The notes beneath the pieces were generated by a model. It had not been told where the DNA came from, did not search any database, and worked only from the letters and a program-made list of their open reading frames with translations. A program made the position numbers and the translations under genes. From Planctomycetota bacterium (GTDB taxonomy: Bacteria; Planctomycetota; Planctomycetia; Pirellulales; Pirellulaceae): a stretch of DNA of 32,891 nt. The stretch is from positions 1 to 32,891 of the forward strand of contig JAFLCP010000087.1 in the NCBI GenBank assembly GCA_017303505.1, given 5' to 3'. Below are positions 8,015 through 15,508 of the stretch, in pieces (the stretch's first letter is position 1; every line of letters starts with the position of its first letter).

Positions 8015-8710
8015 TTATTTGTTGCTTTCACCAAGCAGCGTCCATTCGGATTCATCTTCGGGGGGATCGAATGATCCCAAGCCTAAAATCAGATCGCTCG
8101 TCCTTGCAAACGAACGATAGTTGTCCATAGCGACGGCGTGAAGACGAGTGTCCCAAGGAACATCGCGATCGAGGACCGTCATCAATGGTAGAGCCGCTCG
8201 AAGCTCATCCAGGTCCGAAAAGTCTTCTTCGTCCTCACTCTCCGGAACAAGCGGCCGCACGGTAGCTTTTCCATTAGCATAAATGACGTGGAGATCTTCA
8301 CAAGTAAATTCTAGCCGTTCGACATGTTCATTAGACGCAATACATGCGACATCAAGTCCGTCGTCGTTCGACGCAAAGGAAAGCACCTGCGTCTTCAATA
8401 CTCGACTTAGCAGAACAGCGAAATTGACGTACGATTTTTTGAAATAGTCCGCCAACCCATGCTTGAGCAAGTAAAGATAAAGCGATTCGAGGGCAACCAG
8501 TTCTGAAGGAAGTTCGAGCGGAATATCTGTCGCAGGTAACTTTGTAGTGAAGGGCCATTTCGGTGGTCGGGACGCTGGAAAAGCATCGATCAAGAATAGA
8601 TTTGCCCGGCGATGATGGTAGAGGCGAAAGCCGATGGATTTCGGAAGCAATGCCAAATCGCTTGCCCGAGGTTCCTTTAAAGTAACATGTGCGGTGATGA
8701 GATTTCCCAC
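8015..8710 (-). CDS. Hypothetical cytoplasmic protein
   Basis: The start is GTG at 8708-8710 with GGGAG five bases upstream, giving 231 residues. It is soluble and acidic towards the end, with LVPESEDEEDFSDLDELRAA, then VPWDTRLHAVAMDNYRSFAR and the closing SFDPPEDESEWTLLGESN. I do not recognise the family. The size, acidity and lack of signal fit an immunity-type protein, but that is only context. Its TAA stop reads AAATAAC, an R''-like box. Confidence 0.65.
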   Translation of the reverse strand: MGNLITAHVTLKEPRASDLALLPKSIGFRLYHHRRANLFLIDAFPASRPPKWPFTTKLPATDIPLELPSELVALESLYLYLLKHGLADYFKKSYVNFAVLLSRVLKTQVLSFASNDDGLDVACIASNEHVERLEFTCEDLHVIYANGKATVRPLVPESEDEEDFSDLDELRAALPLMTVLDRDVPWDTRLHAVAMDNYRSFARTSDLILGLGSFDPPEDESEWTLLGESNK

Positions 8711-8754
8711 GGATGCTCCCAGTGATTGCCGACAGTGACCACCAATAACCAATC

Positions 8755-8829
8755 AGCGGTGAATAAATTGCCTTAGATTCAAAGCGGTCAACATGCCGCT
8801 GTGTGTCCAACGACTTAGTATACCCGAAG
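8755..8829 (-). other. Degenerate attC-like sequence
   Basis: On the minus strand TATACTAAGTCGTTGGACAC, an inner CAGCGG, and CCGCTGATTGGTTATTGG (8745-8762) give matching inner arms and a right GTT box, but the left box has AAG instead of AAC. A homologous left arm is found at 4100-4165. Confidence 0.4.
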
Positions 8830-9213
8830 CTATTTGCCTGCCAAAATGGGGTCGACAGACGCCTCAATTTCAGCGATCAGTTCGGGGTCCATGTATCTGT
8901 AGTTGTCTGGTATGTCCAAAACATGAATCTCTTTGAATTGCATTTCGCCTGGGAAGTTGCTCAATAAACGTTCTCGGTGCTTACGTTCCATCACAAAGAT
9001 TACATCTGCCCATTGCAGATCAGCACTCTTCACGGTCTTTACTGCTTTCTCGCTTGTCCCTCGAGAACGCGCGACAACCAGCGGCTTGTCGGCGTAAATC
9101 CTCTCGGCTGTAGGGCTACGCCACTGATTCATCGAGCAAACAAACAACAGCTTTAGCGATTCGCGGCTATTGTGCTTGCGGTTTGATTCTGTCAAGTTTC
9201 GGTATCCTGTCAT
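8830..9213 (-). CDS. Low-molecular-weight protein-tyrosine-phosphatase-like protein
   Basis: The 127-residue product carries the P-loop CSMNQWRS (CX5R, Cys about residue 26) near the N terminus after the strand LKLLFVC, the class hallmark of low-molecular-weight tyrosine phosphatases. Further on come SADLQWADVIFVMERKH, typical of the family, and DIPDNY at about 100-105, where the general acid Asp is expected. It is shorter than classical members (about 155) but matches a small subfamily of about 110 residues. Expected reaction: hydrolysis of phosphotyrosine or a related phosphate ester in the cytoplasm. The N terminus is uncertain; ATG 9211-9213 is used, with no strong binding site. Confidence 0.85.
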   Translation of the reverse strand: MTGYRNLTESNRKHNSRESLKLLFVCSMNQWRSPTAERIYADKPLVVARSRGTSEKAVKTVKSADLQWADVIFVMERKHRERLLSNFPGEMQFKEIHVLDIPDNYRYMDPELIAEIEASVDPILAGK

Positions 9214-9506
9214 CGATCGTCCCGCAGTGCTACTGCATGTCGCAGCTCAGTAAATCTGCAATGACATTCGATCCGTCATGCCATGGCGATCGACTGCCTG
9301 GTGAATAGAAGTGTGCCCGATAACGGAGAAGAAGTCGGGCCTTAACATGGTCCATGCATGGATGAATTACACCTAGCCCCCAAAGCAAGTGAAGACAGCT
9401 CGTTCGCCAACCGTTTTGAATCGAGAGAGAAGAGTCGTCGGCATTGCAAATCCGGATAGACGAGTTTTGCATGGAATGTGAGGACTCCAAGCAACGATTC
9501 TACTTA
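9214..9506. other. Noncoding or very weakly coding leader of a cassette
   Basis: This stretch lies between the attC at 9507-9598 and the phosphatase-like gene. A TTG-initiated minus frame of 86 codons crosses it (9230-9490) but has odd composition (WRTSCLHLLWGLGVIHPC) and no binding site, so I do not call it. Two small hairpins occur: gcccga/tcgggc near 9315-9345 and gcaatgac/gtcatgcc near 9255-9285. Confidence 0.45.
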
Positions 9507-9598
9507 CAAATAAACGACACGGTCAGCCGGGCCTCGCGAAAAAACGAATATTCCAACAACACATTGTTGTGGTTTCCGTTGCATACGATGACTAACCG
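9507..9598 (-). other. attC site with degenerate R''
   Basis: Minus-strand order: TAGTCATCGTATGCAACGGA just after the TAG stop of the TPR gene, and GGCCCGGCTGACCGTGTCGTTTATTTG at the right end (R' GTCGTTTAT, 9508-9518). The left arm closely matches that of the site at 25326-25416 (ACCATCGTATACAACGGAG), but AAC is replaced by AGTC. Confidence 0.55.
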
Positions 9599-10083
9599 CG
9601 ATTCTTGGCGTTTTCGTAGTGTTTACGCATGGACTCAGCGTATCCAGATTGCAGCCGCTCTAGATGTTCGAGATCAATCAGTGCGGCATCAAGGTTGTCG
9701 ATGCGGAGATAGTGTGCCATCCGAGCATTGTAAAACTCGTCGTTATTCGGATCCAAATCGATCGCCGTATTGTAATGCAAAAGCATGGATTCGAAGTCGC
9801 CGTCAATTTCCTGACATGCGTTTCCGAGCAATATGTAAGCGTCCGGATTGTAGGGATTCAGCCGCAATGATTCCCGCAATTTGTCGCGAGCGTCGCGGTA
9901 GAGTTCCAATTCGCGTTCGTCATACAGCAGGAATTCAACTCGTTCCTCGGGCCGTCGTTCGTCCGCAAACCATGCAGTCATGCCGTCCGACCAACGCGGG
10001 AAGGCGGCACGACGGAGCAATCGAATTTGATTGACCGCTTCGCGATAAAGGCGAATCGCCTCGCGTGCAGTATAAGACATCAT
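9592..10083 (-). CDS. TPR-repeat protein
   Basis: The 163-residue product has an N-terminal helical part (residues 1-60) and at least two TPR units: LRESLRLNPYNPDAYILLGN at about 70-90 and YNTAIDLDPNNDEFYNARMA at about 104-125, each with the usual A/G and P positions; a third, weaker unit follows (LDAALIDLEHLERL). TPRs mediate protein-protein contacts, so the protein is probably a cytoplasmic adaptor. Two ATGs open the gene (10078-10083). Downstream lies an attC with a mutated R''. No partner can be inferred. Confidence 0.8.
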   Translation of the reverse strand: MMSYTAREAIRLYREAVNQIRLLRRAAFPRWSDGMTAWFADERRPEERVEFLLYDERELELYRDARDKLRESLRLNPYNPDAYILLGNACQEIDGDFESMLLHYNTAIDLDPNNDEFYNARMAHYLRIDNLDAALIDLEHLERLQSGYAESMRKHYENAKNRG

Positions 10084-10196
10084 AGTAACTCAGCTATTAT
10101 CATGTCGTCGGGAGATGCCCGTTGTTTATCACCAAGTGATATTGATTTGAGGAAATTGCCGCTTAACAACTCAAGTTGATTTTTGTGCTTCCCCGT

Positions 10197-10511
10197 TCAG
10201 GATTCAGCCAAGCAAGCCCCGATCGAACCAGGTTTAGGTATCGCGAAAAACAGCAGATCTTCCATGGATTCCGCAACATATGCTAATTCACCAGAATCCA
10301 AAGCACTGTAGCTGACTCGATACACAGCGTTATTCACTATAACGATTGCCTCTCCGCCTCCATTGTCACCAATTGTAATCGCGTTGGGAATGGCAGTCGA
10401 TATTCCATACGCTTCATCCATTTCCATGCATCCGAGAGGCCCATACAGACGCAGGTAGCGACCACCGTATGATAGTTCAAGCTCCGTCGCCTCAAGCATC
10501 AGATCTGACAC
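10197..10511 (-). CDS. SUKH/SMI1-KNR4-type immunity protein, N-terminally short
   Basis: The segment YLRLYGPLGCMEMDEAYGI, then NAITIGDNGGGEAIVIV and ESMEDLLF at the end, follows the second half of SUKH (SMI1/KNR4) proteins: a Y.RL(W/Y) strand, E(M/L)NEAYG, a GDNGGGEA turn and a closing helix. SUKH proteins are immunity partners of polymorphic nuclease toxins. With the GTG at 10509-10511 only 104 residues remain, and the usual first 40 (E..LG..LP..YR.FL..NGG) are missing. The frame stays open about 65 codons upstream without an ATG and without SUKH-like sequence, so 5' truncation is likely. Confidence 0.65.
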   Translation of the reverse strand: MSDLMLEATELELSYGGRYLRLYGPLGCMEMDEAYGISTAIPNAITIGDNGGGEAIVIVNNAVYRVSYSALDSGELAYVAESMEDLLFFAIPKPGSIGACLAES

Positions 10512-10733
10512 AATTCCTGGAAACGCGGGAATCGCATTTTGAGCATCAATATCTCTGCCTGTGTTGCACCGGACGACTGCCTCAACACTCGAATGGTATG
10601 GTGTAGAGATTCAAGCACTTGATTGCGTGATGTGCACTCTGAAGCGGGAAGGATTGAACAGAAAATAGATGCTGTAATTCGGCTGGAACGAGGTTACTTG
10701 AATTTCAAAGCCCGCCGAACGCCTTTCCCTGGA
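10512..10733. other. Spacer with an attC right-half remnant
   Basis: On the minus strand, right after the TGA of the leucine-rich-repeat gene, GCGGTGATCCAGGGAAAGGCG then TTCGG repeats the layout of the right arm of intact sites (CCCGTGATCGGTGGCGTTCGG at 32704-32724). No matching left arm is present in the gene end, so this looks like half a site left by an imprecise junction. No gene is supported here. Confidence 0.45.
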
Positions 10734-11654
10734 TCACCGCTTGATTCGATGGACATTTTCTAAACGCTGACTGAGCAACTCGTTGATCGCCGTGAACTTG
10801 TAATTGTAGTGTTTCTTATCTGATGTTCCCACATAGCGGAGACTCGGCATGTTAAGCAGCGGAGATAAATCGCCATCTTCGACATTTGTCTCCACGAACG
10901 AAAAGAAGTCAAGTTGTTCCATTCCATTGATCCACTTCAAGTCTGGCATCGAGGCACAGTCGAAGAGATTTAACCGCCGCAAGCAGCGCAAAGCAGCAAT
11001 TGGTTCGAATGACAATATCTTCTTCGCCTTTCGCAAGCTAAGTTCACGAAGTTCGATTCGATCCGATGCGAGGACTTCAAGTGATTCCAGTTTGGGTGCG
11101 TAAGCAATCTCGCAATACCGGAGGTCTCGCAGCGTTTCCAATCCAGCCAGTGAAGCAATGCCGGTCTGCGTCAAGTACAGCCATTCCAACCGAGTCGTAT
11201 TGGCGAAGTCGCTGAGATCGAGCGACTTGGGCTTGAATTGCCAAACCTGAAGTTGCCTTAGTTCCTCGCAGCGATGAATATTCGAATTGTCGATATGCCA
11301 ATCGCCAACAAACACTTCCAATTCGGAAAAGCACGAGAAGTCGATTCCAGTGCCCGGCGTTTCCAATCGAAGACCACGTAGATTGGAAAGACCCTCTATA
11401 GGCTGTGTATTGACTCGTCTTTGGTCGACGACCTCCAGATACCGCAGATTGGGGAAGTCGGCAAGAAAGCTCAAGTCAGCGATACCAGACACGCGAAGTC
11501 CACTGAAGTTGCTTCCCTTCCTAAATGCCTCAAGCGCCTGGTTCTGATTCTCTGGTGTGACACTGACCAGGAACTCGCAGCACCCGGCTCGAAACGACAT
11601 CTGTGTGAGGTGTGAAGTGCACACTTCGGTGCCGTTCCATCGAAATGTGTTCAT
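10734..11654 (-). CDS. Leucine-rich-repeat protein
   Basis: The 306-residue product has an N-terminal domain of about 50 residues with three cysteines, then about ten repeats of 20-24 residues with the LxxLxx(L/I)xxxx pattern, such as FPNLRYLEVVDQRRV, LSNLRGLRLE, TTRLEWLYLTQTGIASLAGL and IELRELSLRKAK. The repeats resemble the short bacterial LRR type and probably form a binding solenoid. There is no signal peptide, so a cytoplasmic binding protein is inferred. At the 3' side only an attC right-half remnant follows. It is one of the longest genes of the array. Confidence 0.8.
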   Translation of the reverse strand: MNTFRWNGTEVCTSHLTQMSFRAGCCEFLVSVTPENQNQALEAFRKGSNFSGLRVSGIADLSFLADFPNLRYLEVVDQRRVNTQPIEGLSNLRGLRLETPGTGIDFSCFSELEVFVGDWHIDNSNIHRCEELRQLQVWQFKPKSLDLSDFANTTRLEWLYLTQTGIASLAGLETLRDLRYCEIAYAPKLESLEVLASDRIELRELSLRKAKKILSFEPIAALRCLRRLNLFDCASMPDLKWINGMEQLDFFSFVETNVEDGDLSPLLNMPSLRYVGTSDKKHYNYKFTAINELLSQRLENVHRIKR

Positions 11655-11889
11655 ATTGAACCAATCCTACAACCAAGTTCACACTGAGGGCATGTGTCGT
11701 GCTGAAATTAGAATCATGACTTGCTGCCGGCTCAAGTCGAACAGCTTATTCGTCGGGCTTTCCTAGATTGAGCTGACCTCATAAAGAGCCCCGCCACGAC
11801 CCGCGTCAGCAGCATAGACAGCCTGCCTAAAGCTGACTGAAAAATGGGTCCATTCGATTGCTCTGGCACACCCTTTTGGAAATGTGCCT
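11655..11889. other. Spacer with a terminator-like hairpin
   Basis: No gene seen. Just downstream of the stop of the 11890 gene, ggcaca (11865-11870) and tgtgcc (11883-11888) form a 6-base stem without a following T run. A GAATAAGCTGTTCGACTTG segment near 11735-11755 resembles attC boxes but has no clear partner. Confidence 0.4.
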
Positions 11890-12273
11890 TTAATAGGGTG
11901 ACTCATATTTTATCGACGAGAGTCGCTTAGGCATTAATGTAGCGTCGGGAATCTTTACGCCACCGTAGGGTGTTTCAAGCGTACCCCCCGGTTGCAAATA
12001 ATGCATTAAGAATGCAACCCGCACCTCAGATGTCCAAATTTCCGGATGATCCCACCCGTAAAGAAAATCACCAAGAATCTCTCCTTTGTCATTCGACAGG
12101 AAGTGCTCGCAGAATGGAGCTTGTTTCGTTTTTCGTCCATTAATCATCACAGGATAGACTATACCATTTAGCTGTTCGCACTCTTCAGTACCGTCGAAGA
12201 TAGATAGCTCCACTAGGTGACATGGATAGGGCGCATCTACTGCATATATGCCGTGAATTCGTACTTCCGTCAT
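11890..12273 (-). CDS. Hypothetical protein, about 127 residues
   Basis: Read from ATG 12271-12273 (MTEVRIHGIYAVDAPYPCHL), which fits the start of a beta-rich protein better than the upstream ATG at 12306; binding sites are weak for both. It contains LVELSIFDGTEECEQLNGIV, FLYGWDHPEIWTSEVRVAFL and TPYGGVKIP. There is no membrane segment or signal. Family not recognised; size and context would suit an immunity-type protein, which is inference only. Confidence 0.65.
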   Translation of the reverse strand: MTEVRIHGIYAVDAPYPCHLVELSIFDGTEECEQLNGIVYPVMINGRKTKQAPFCEHFLSNDKGEILGDFLYGWDHPEIWTSEVRVAFLMHYLQPGGTLETPYGGVKIPDATLMPKRLSSIKYESPY

Positions 12274-12434
12274 TGTTACTCTGTAGCTAATAGATTTACC
12301 AATCATTCCGTCGCTGCGAATGACTGACCATTGCGTAAAGCTCCATCTGCGACTACGTGCATCCTTTTATTTGAAGGCTTATAGGAGGATTTATTTTGTA
12401 ACACGAATTATTCCATGCCACAACCAGATCGAAT

Positions 12435-12492
12435 GACACAACCGAAGTCAAGACTGCTGATCGTCAGCTTCGATTGACGGCTTGGTTATTCT
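12435..12492 (-). other. attC site downstream of a 49-codon cassette
   Basis: R'' GAATAAC at 12485-12491 includes the TAA stop of the mini-gene, and R' GGTTGTG is at 12437-12443. The arms TAACCAAGCCGTCAA and ACAACCGAAGTCAA match with two gaps, as in attC stems with extrahelical bases. Confidence 0.65.
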
Positions 12493-12632
12493 ACGGACTT
12501 CTGTGCAAGCTCTCGATCCCTAAGGAACCTTGCAAACGCTAGTTGCTTGCTCGATACGTCTCCTGCGTCGAGAATAATTGTTGCCAATTCAACCAGCCGA
12601 GCCTTTAACCAGCCCGGCCTTTGCAAAATCAA
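12486..12632 (-). CDS. Mini-cassette gene, about 47-49 codons
   Basis: Between two attC sites an open frame reads (LI)LQRPGWLKARLVELATI, ILDAGDVSSKQLAFARFL and RDRELAQKSVE, then TAA inside the R'' box. The helical, charged composition looks coding, and the stop position copies that of other cassettes here. There is no ATG: the possible starts are TTG at 12630-12632 or 12624-12626, at or just past the recombination point of the preceding attC. It may therefore be a gene that lost its own start, or one started by joining to the site. Function unknown. Confidence 0.45.
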   Translation of the reverse strand: MILQRPGWLKARLVELATIILDAGDVSSKQLAFARFLRDRELAQKSVE

Positions 12633-12708
12633 CGCTCACGCTCACCTGCCGCCGCAAGTGATTATTAGGAAAACACACGCTGTCGGCACAATCTGTGGAA
12701 TGTTATTG
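12627..12708 (-). other. attC site, well paired
   Basis: R'' CAATAAC (12702-12708) contains the TAA stop of the 12703 gene, and R' GCGTTGATT is at 12629-12637. Arms: AAC, 13 bases, TGCCGACAGCGTG; and AAC, 13 bases, TGCCGCCGCAAGTG when reverse complemented. The equal spacing is the strongest sign of a true site. Confidence 0.75.
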
Positions 12709-13182
12709 TTCTGCTTCGGCCATGATTGCCTTTTCGACTTGAGACAGCGTGACTTCTCCTGCCCGAATTGCAGTAACCTCAGCATCAGTTAAATCGTACT
12801 GCTTGGTGATTTTCTCGCTACGAATGAATCCGAAATTGTAAACCACGGTCTTCGAAACGATCAACCGACCTCGCAAATCCACAGTTGTATGCCCCCATGC
12901 CGACGCAGTGACCAATCGATTAGTCCCGTCTTTTGTTCGCACGAAAACGGCGTTCTGTTTTGACCGGTCATTGACGTAACTGATAGATCCTGTTCCATCC
13001 AATTTACAGGGTTCCATCGTTTGAAAATCGGTCACAATAAGGTTCGCTGCCGGCGAACCATTGATGAGAATTGTCATACGAGGACGTCCCCAGAATGCGC
13101 CCGTGTACACACCGACGCCCACAAGGATAGCAATCGCAATAACGACGATGAAAATGCTACGCTTCTTCGACGGAGCGACCAT
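12703..13182 (-). CDS. Single-span membrane protein, unknown function
   Basis: The 159-residue product starts MVAPSKKRSIFIVVIAIAIL, a basic N terminus then one span (about 9-30), so it is anchored with its main domain outside the cytoplasm. The domain is beta-rich (MTILINGSPAANLIVTDFQT, TVDLRGRLIVSKTVVY), and the C-terminal 40 residues are a helical segment with acidic pairs. The gene overlaps the end of the preceding frame by 26 bases and no attC lies between, so the two may share one cassette. The TAA stop sits in the attC R'' box. Confidence 0.65.
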   Translation of the reverse strand: MVAPSKKRSIFIVVIAIAILVGVGVYTGAFWGRPRMTILINGSPAANLIVTDFQTMEPCKLDGTGSISYVNDRSKQNAVFVRTKDGTNRLVTASAWGHTTVDLRGRLIVSKTVVYNFGFIRSEKITKQYDLTDAEVTAIRAGEVTLSQVEKAIMAEAEQ

Positions 13183-13746
13183 AGTCGAGTTTCCCGTTTT
13201 TCCCAGTGAAATTTGATCGCATTCCTTCGCAACGATTTATGGTATCGACGAGCACCTCGATTGGCAATTTCAATTCTTCACCCTCCATGTTAAAGAGGCG
13301 GTAGATCGAAGAGATCGAAGCGAACGTATACGGTTCGACCATTTCCCGTTCTTCGCTAGAAAGTGACTCGATCCAATCCAGTTCACTTCGGATATAAAGA
13401 ACCAAAGTTGCGTTGGAAGTTTGGCTGAAAGTGAACGAGCAATTTCTATTCCCGTTGTGTTAATCTGCCCATTTGGATCAAGCAGTCGTCCCTTAGCATA
13501 GTTCTCGTATTCTCCTGAATGTAGCCACAAGTGATACAGCGCGTTCGAGGCCGAGAACCAACTCGCTATGGCTTCCGTTTCGTCCGATGACAATGAGATT
13601 CGTTCCGGATCGACTTCTCGCCGACAAACGGCGCAGTGTATTGGGTTGTTCGTCAAAAGGTCGACGAGCAGCAGTCCCAATACGGTCTTGCATTCGCACG
13701 CTTCGACTTCGGTAAACGGTCGCAATTTGTCATATGAGGTGAACAT
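13157..13746 (-). pseudogene. Hypothetical gene with one frameshift
   Basis: The first frame (13746 to about 13400) gives a protein with a CxxC-type cluster (CECK near 16, CAVC near 38), then WFSASNALYHLWLHSGEYEN, RLLDPNGQINTTG and LPTQLWFF. The second frame (about 13400 to 13157) continues YIRSELDWIESLSSEEREMV, FASISSIYRLFNMEGEELKL. Adding one T to the TTT run near 13405 joins them as LWFFYIRSELDWIE. The joined length is about 195 residues. The CxxC pair may bind zinc. Function unknown; it is two bases from the previous gene. Confidence 0.6.
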
Positions 13747-13748
13747 GT

Positions 13749-14265
13749 TCAGCCACCGAATGATTTCTCATAAGCATCGCGAATTCGTTTTGAGTTGATA
13801 TCGCCCTTGGTGCAGTACGAACATCCACAAGGCTTTTGGCCTTTAGCGCCAGGGTAGTAACGCCATCCGATGACTTGCGGTACAGAATGAATTTTTTGTA
13901 TTTCCGAGGGCTCAATCTTCCGAGGAATAATCACCTCGAATCCTTCAGACTGTTCAGCGTTGAATACTACACCAACCGCTTCCGTCGCCCATAGCACTTG
14001 ATGATTCTGATTGTAATGGCCAACCATCACTGGCTGTTCGTCCGGGATGCGAAAATAGACACCGACAATGGTCCGCTGCCCTCTTCGTTTGAGTTCGCGG
14101 AGCCATTGATGTGAAACAAAAATCGTCGGTCACGGGCATAGCAAACACGATTCTGTCGTAGCCCTCTTTCAAGGGTATTTTCAGTCGACGCGGCTTGATG
14201 CCACCTCGAAGTATCGAGTTTACTTCCTTCTCCGGTGCGAGATGAACAAATAACGCCATGGCCAA
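13749..14265 (-). pseudogene. Conserved hypothetical, possibly ADP-ribosyltransferase-like, frameshifted
   Basis: The first frame begins MAMALFVHLAPEKEVNSILR, with GGIKPRRLKIPLKEGYD and FAMPVTDDF; the second continues VSHQWLRELKRRGQRTIVGV, MVGHYNQNHQVLWATEAVGV, EGFEVIIPRKIEPSEIQKIH, RYYPGAKGQKPCGCSYC. A T5 run at about 14111 is where they meet; two more T would give DDFFVSHQWLREL, as I recall in homologs. The opening H-x(5-8)-I-L-x-x-G-I is like the start of DarT/RNA-2'-phosphotransferase folds, a weak hint only. The C-terminal CGCSYC could bind zinc. An attC lies upstream. Confidence 0.6.
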
Positions 14266-14283
14266 TTCCTCGATAATCTCAGC

Positions 14284-14377
14284 GGCAGAACGACATGGTT
14301 AACTTGGACAGACCCCAAAACCTTGACCTCAAAGCCAGCGTGATCTACAGCTCACGTTCAACCGGTTGTTGGTTGCT
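14284..14377 (-). other. attC site
   Basis: R'' AGCAACC (14370-14376) starts two bases after the TGA of the 14377 gene, and R' GTCGTTCTG lies at 14286-14294. Arms AACCAACAACCGGTTGAACGT and AACGACATGGTTAACTTGG share AAC and GGTTxAAC at matching spacing. Confidence 0.55.
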
Positions 14378-15333
14378 CACCGCCCGACCGTCGATAGCGC
14401 CTTTTGGACCGCCTTGGCGCTCGACTTCGGGTACAGTCGCAGGACTCGTCGAGGCGGATCCATCATGCCCTGATCAAGCACTTCCATGGTCCACGATAGA
14501 TTACTTTCTCCCGGCCCATCAATCGCCTCGCCGGACTTCATTTCACGCTCTAGTCCAAGTAGGTAGTGCGTCACATTGCGAAGATAATAATCAACGTCAT
14601 CTGGGTCGTAATCTGCGAATGGGAACACAGCTTCGACATCCCGAATTTCAAATTGTGCGTTGCCGACCGTTTCCATGAAGCCCAACGTTTCGCTGAGATT
14701 GAAAAAGCGAATGTTCGCCCACAATGATAAGGGCAAGTTCTGCTGTTCTGTACAAGGCTCCCACACTTCGCGAAAGGAAGCGTCATCGCGCAAGACCTCG
14801 CCATTGGGATTGAAGTAGCATTTGACGCCAGGTGCCTTCAGCAGAGCCAGCGCCACTTGGCTAAGGAACATCATTTCCGCAATGGGGTCATACTCCGCCG
14901 GCATCACCGGTAAATCTTTCCTCGCACCGAATATGTAGCTCATTCGCAGCCGGATGAATCCCACGTGACCTTTGGAGATAGTTTGAGCCGGTGGCCATGC
15001 CCAGGCGTGTTCCTGAGCACGTGCCAAGCTACCTGGAAACGCAAATGGTCCGAAATGTCCCATAGACCAAGCTGCAAAGATCGTCGAATCCGATTCGGGA
15101 TCGCCCATCGAATCTGGCCAGGGCTGATTCACTACATCAACGGCAACATAGCCGTTGACCTCGGGAAGAAAGGGGACGATAAGTGTGGCCCCACCGAAAG
15201 CCCAGTTTTCCTGTGCCGGAGATTCCTTGACGATCTCGAAGCCTGCCTGGCGAAGAGCGGATTTGAGACCATCCCTAGTCACCTGCCCATCAGTCAGGAG
15301 ACTTACACCTTGAGTAAAAAAGCCTTTAGCCAT
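14377..15333 (-). CDS. DUF4261-like conserved hypothetical protein
   Basis: The 318-residue product begins MAKGFFTQGVSLLTDGQVTR and includes LPEVNGYVAVDVVNQPWPDS, FAAWSMGHFGPFAFPGSLAR, KCYFNPNGEVL and PLSLWANIRFFNLSE. I recall these blocks from a widespread stand-alone family in planctomycetes and proteobacteria whose C-terminal half relates to DUF4261; the exact family name should be checked. There is no membrane segment or catalytic triad. TTGGAG lies eight bases before the ATG. It is the longest gene of the window and is bounded by an attC at its 3' side. Confidence 0.75.
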   Translation of the reverse strand: MAKGFFTQGVSLLTDGQVTRDGLKSALRQAGFEIVKESPAQENWAFGGATLIVPFLPEVNGYVAVDVVNQPWPDSMGDPESDSTIFAAWSMGHFGPFAFPGSLARAQEHAWAWPPAQTISKGHVGFIRLRMSYIFGARKDLPVMPAEYDPIAEMMFLSQVALALLKAPGVKCYFNPNGEVLRDDASFREVWEPCTEQQNLPLSLWANIRFFNLSETLGFMETVGNAQFEIRDVEAVFPFADYDPDDVDYYLRNVTHYLLGLEREMKSGEAIDGPGESNLSWTMEVLDQGMMDPPRRVLRLYPKSSAKAVQKALSTVGR

Positions 15334-15362
15334 GATACAGACTCCAAGTTGAGCTCTTGCAA

Positions 15363-15440
15363 ATAGGAGCTACGCTAACAGAGCCCCCACTAAAAAACGA
15401 TGATTTCAAAACTCGCGTCATCGGTGATTCTCCTTCACCG
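15363..15440 (-). other. Possible attC upstream of the DUF4261-like gene
   Basis: R' CTGTTAGCG is at 15374-15382 and pairs (GGGGCTCTG) with GACGGAGCCATG at about 15430-15441; the left box reads TGCGAC instead of AAC. An inner hairpin CGATGA/TCATCG lies between. Confidence 0.4.
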
Positions 15441-15508
15441 CATGGCTCCGTCGCACTGCGCGGCAACATCTAGTTAATGTAAGCCCTTATTAGACAGCTT
15501 TAGTTGCA

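Noticed and set aside
9230-9490. 86-codon minus frame before the phosphatase-like gene
   Set aside because: TTG start, no binding site and unlike-protein composition; left as spacer.
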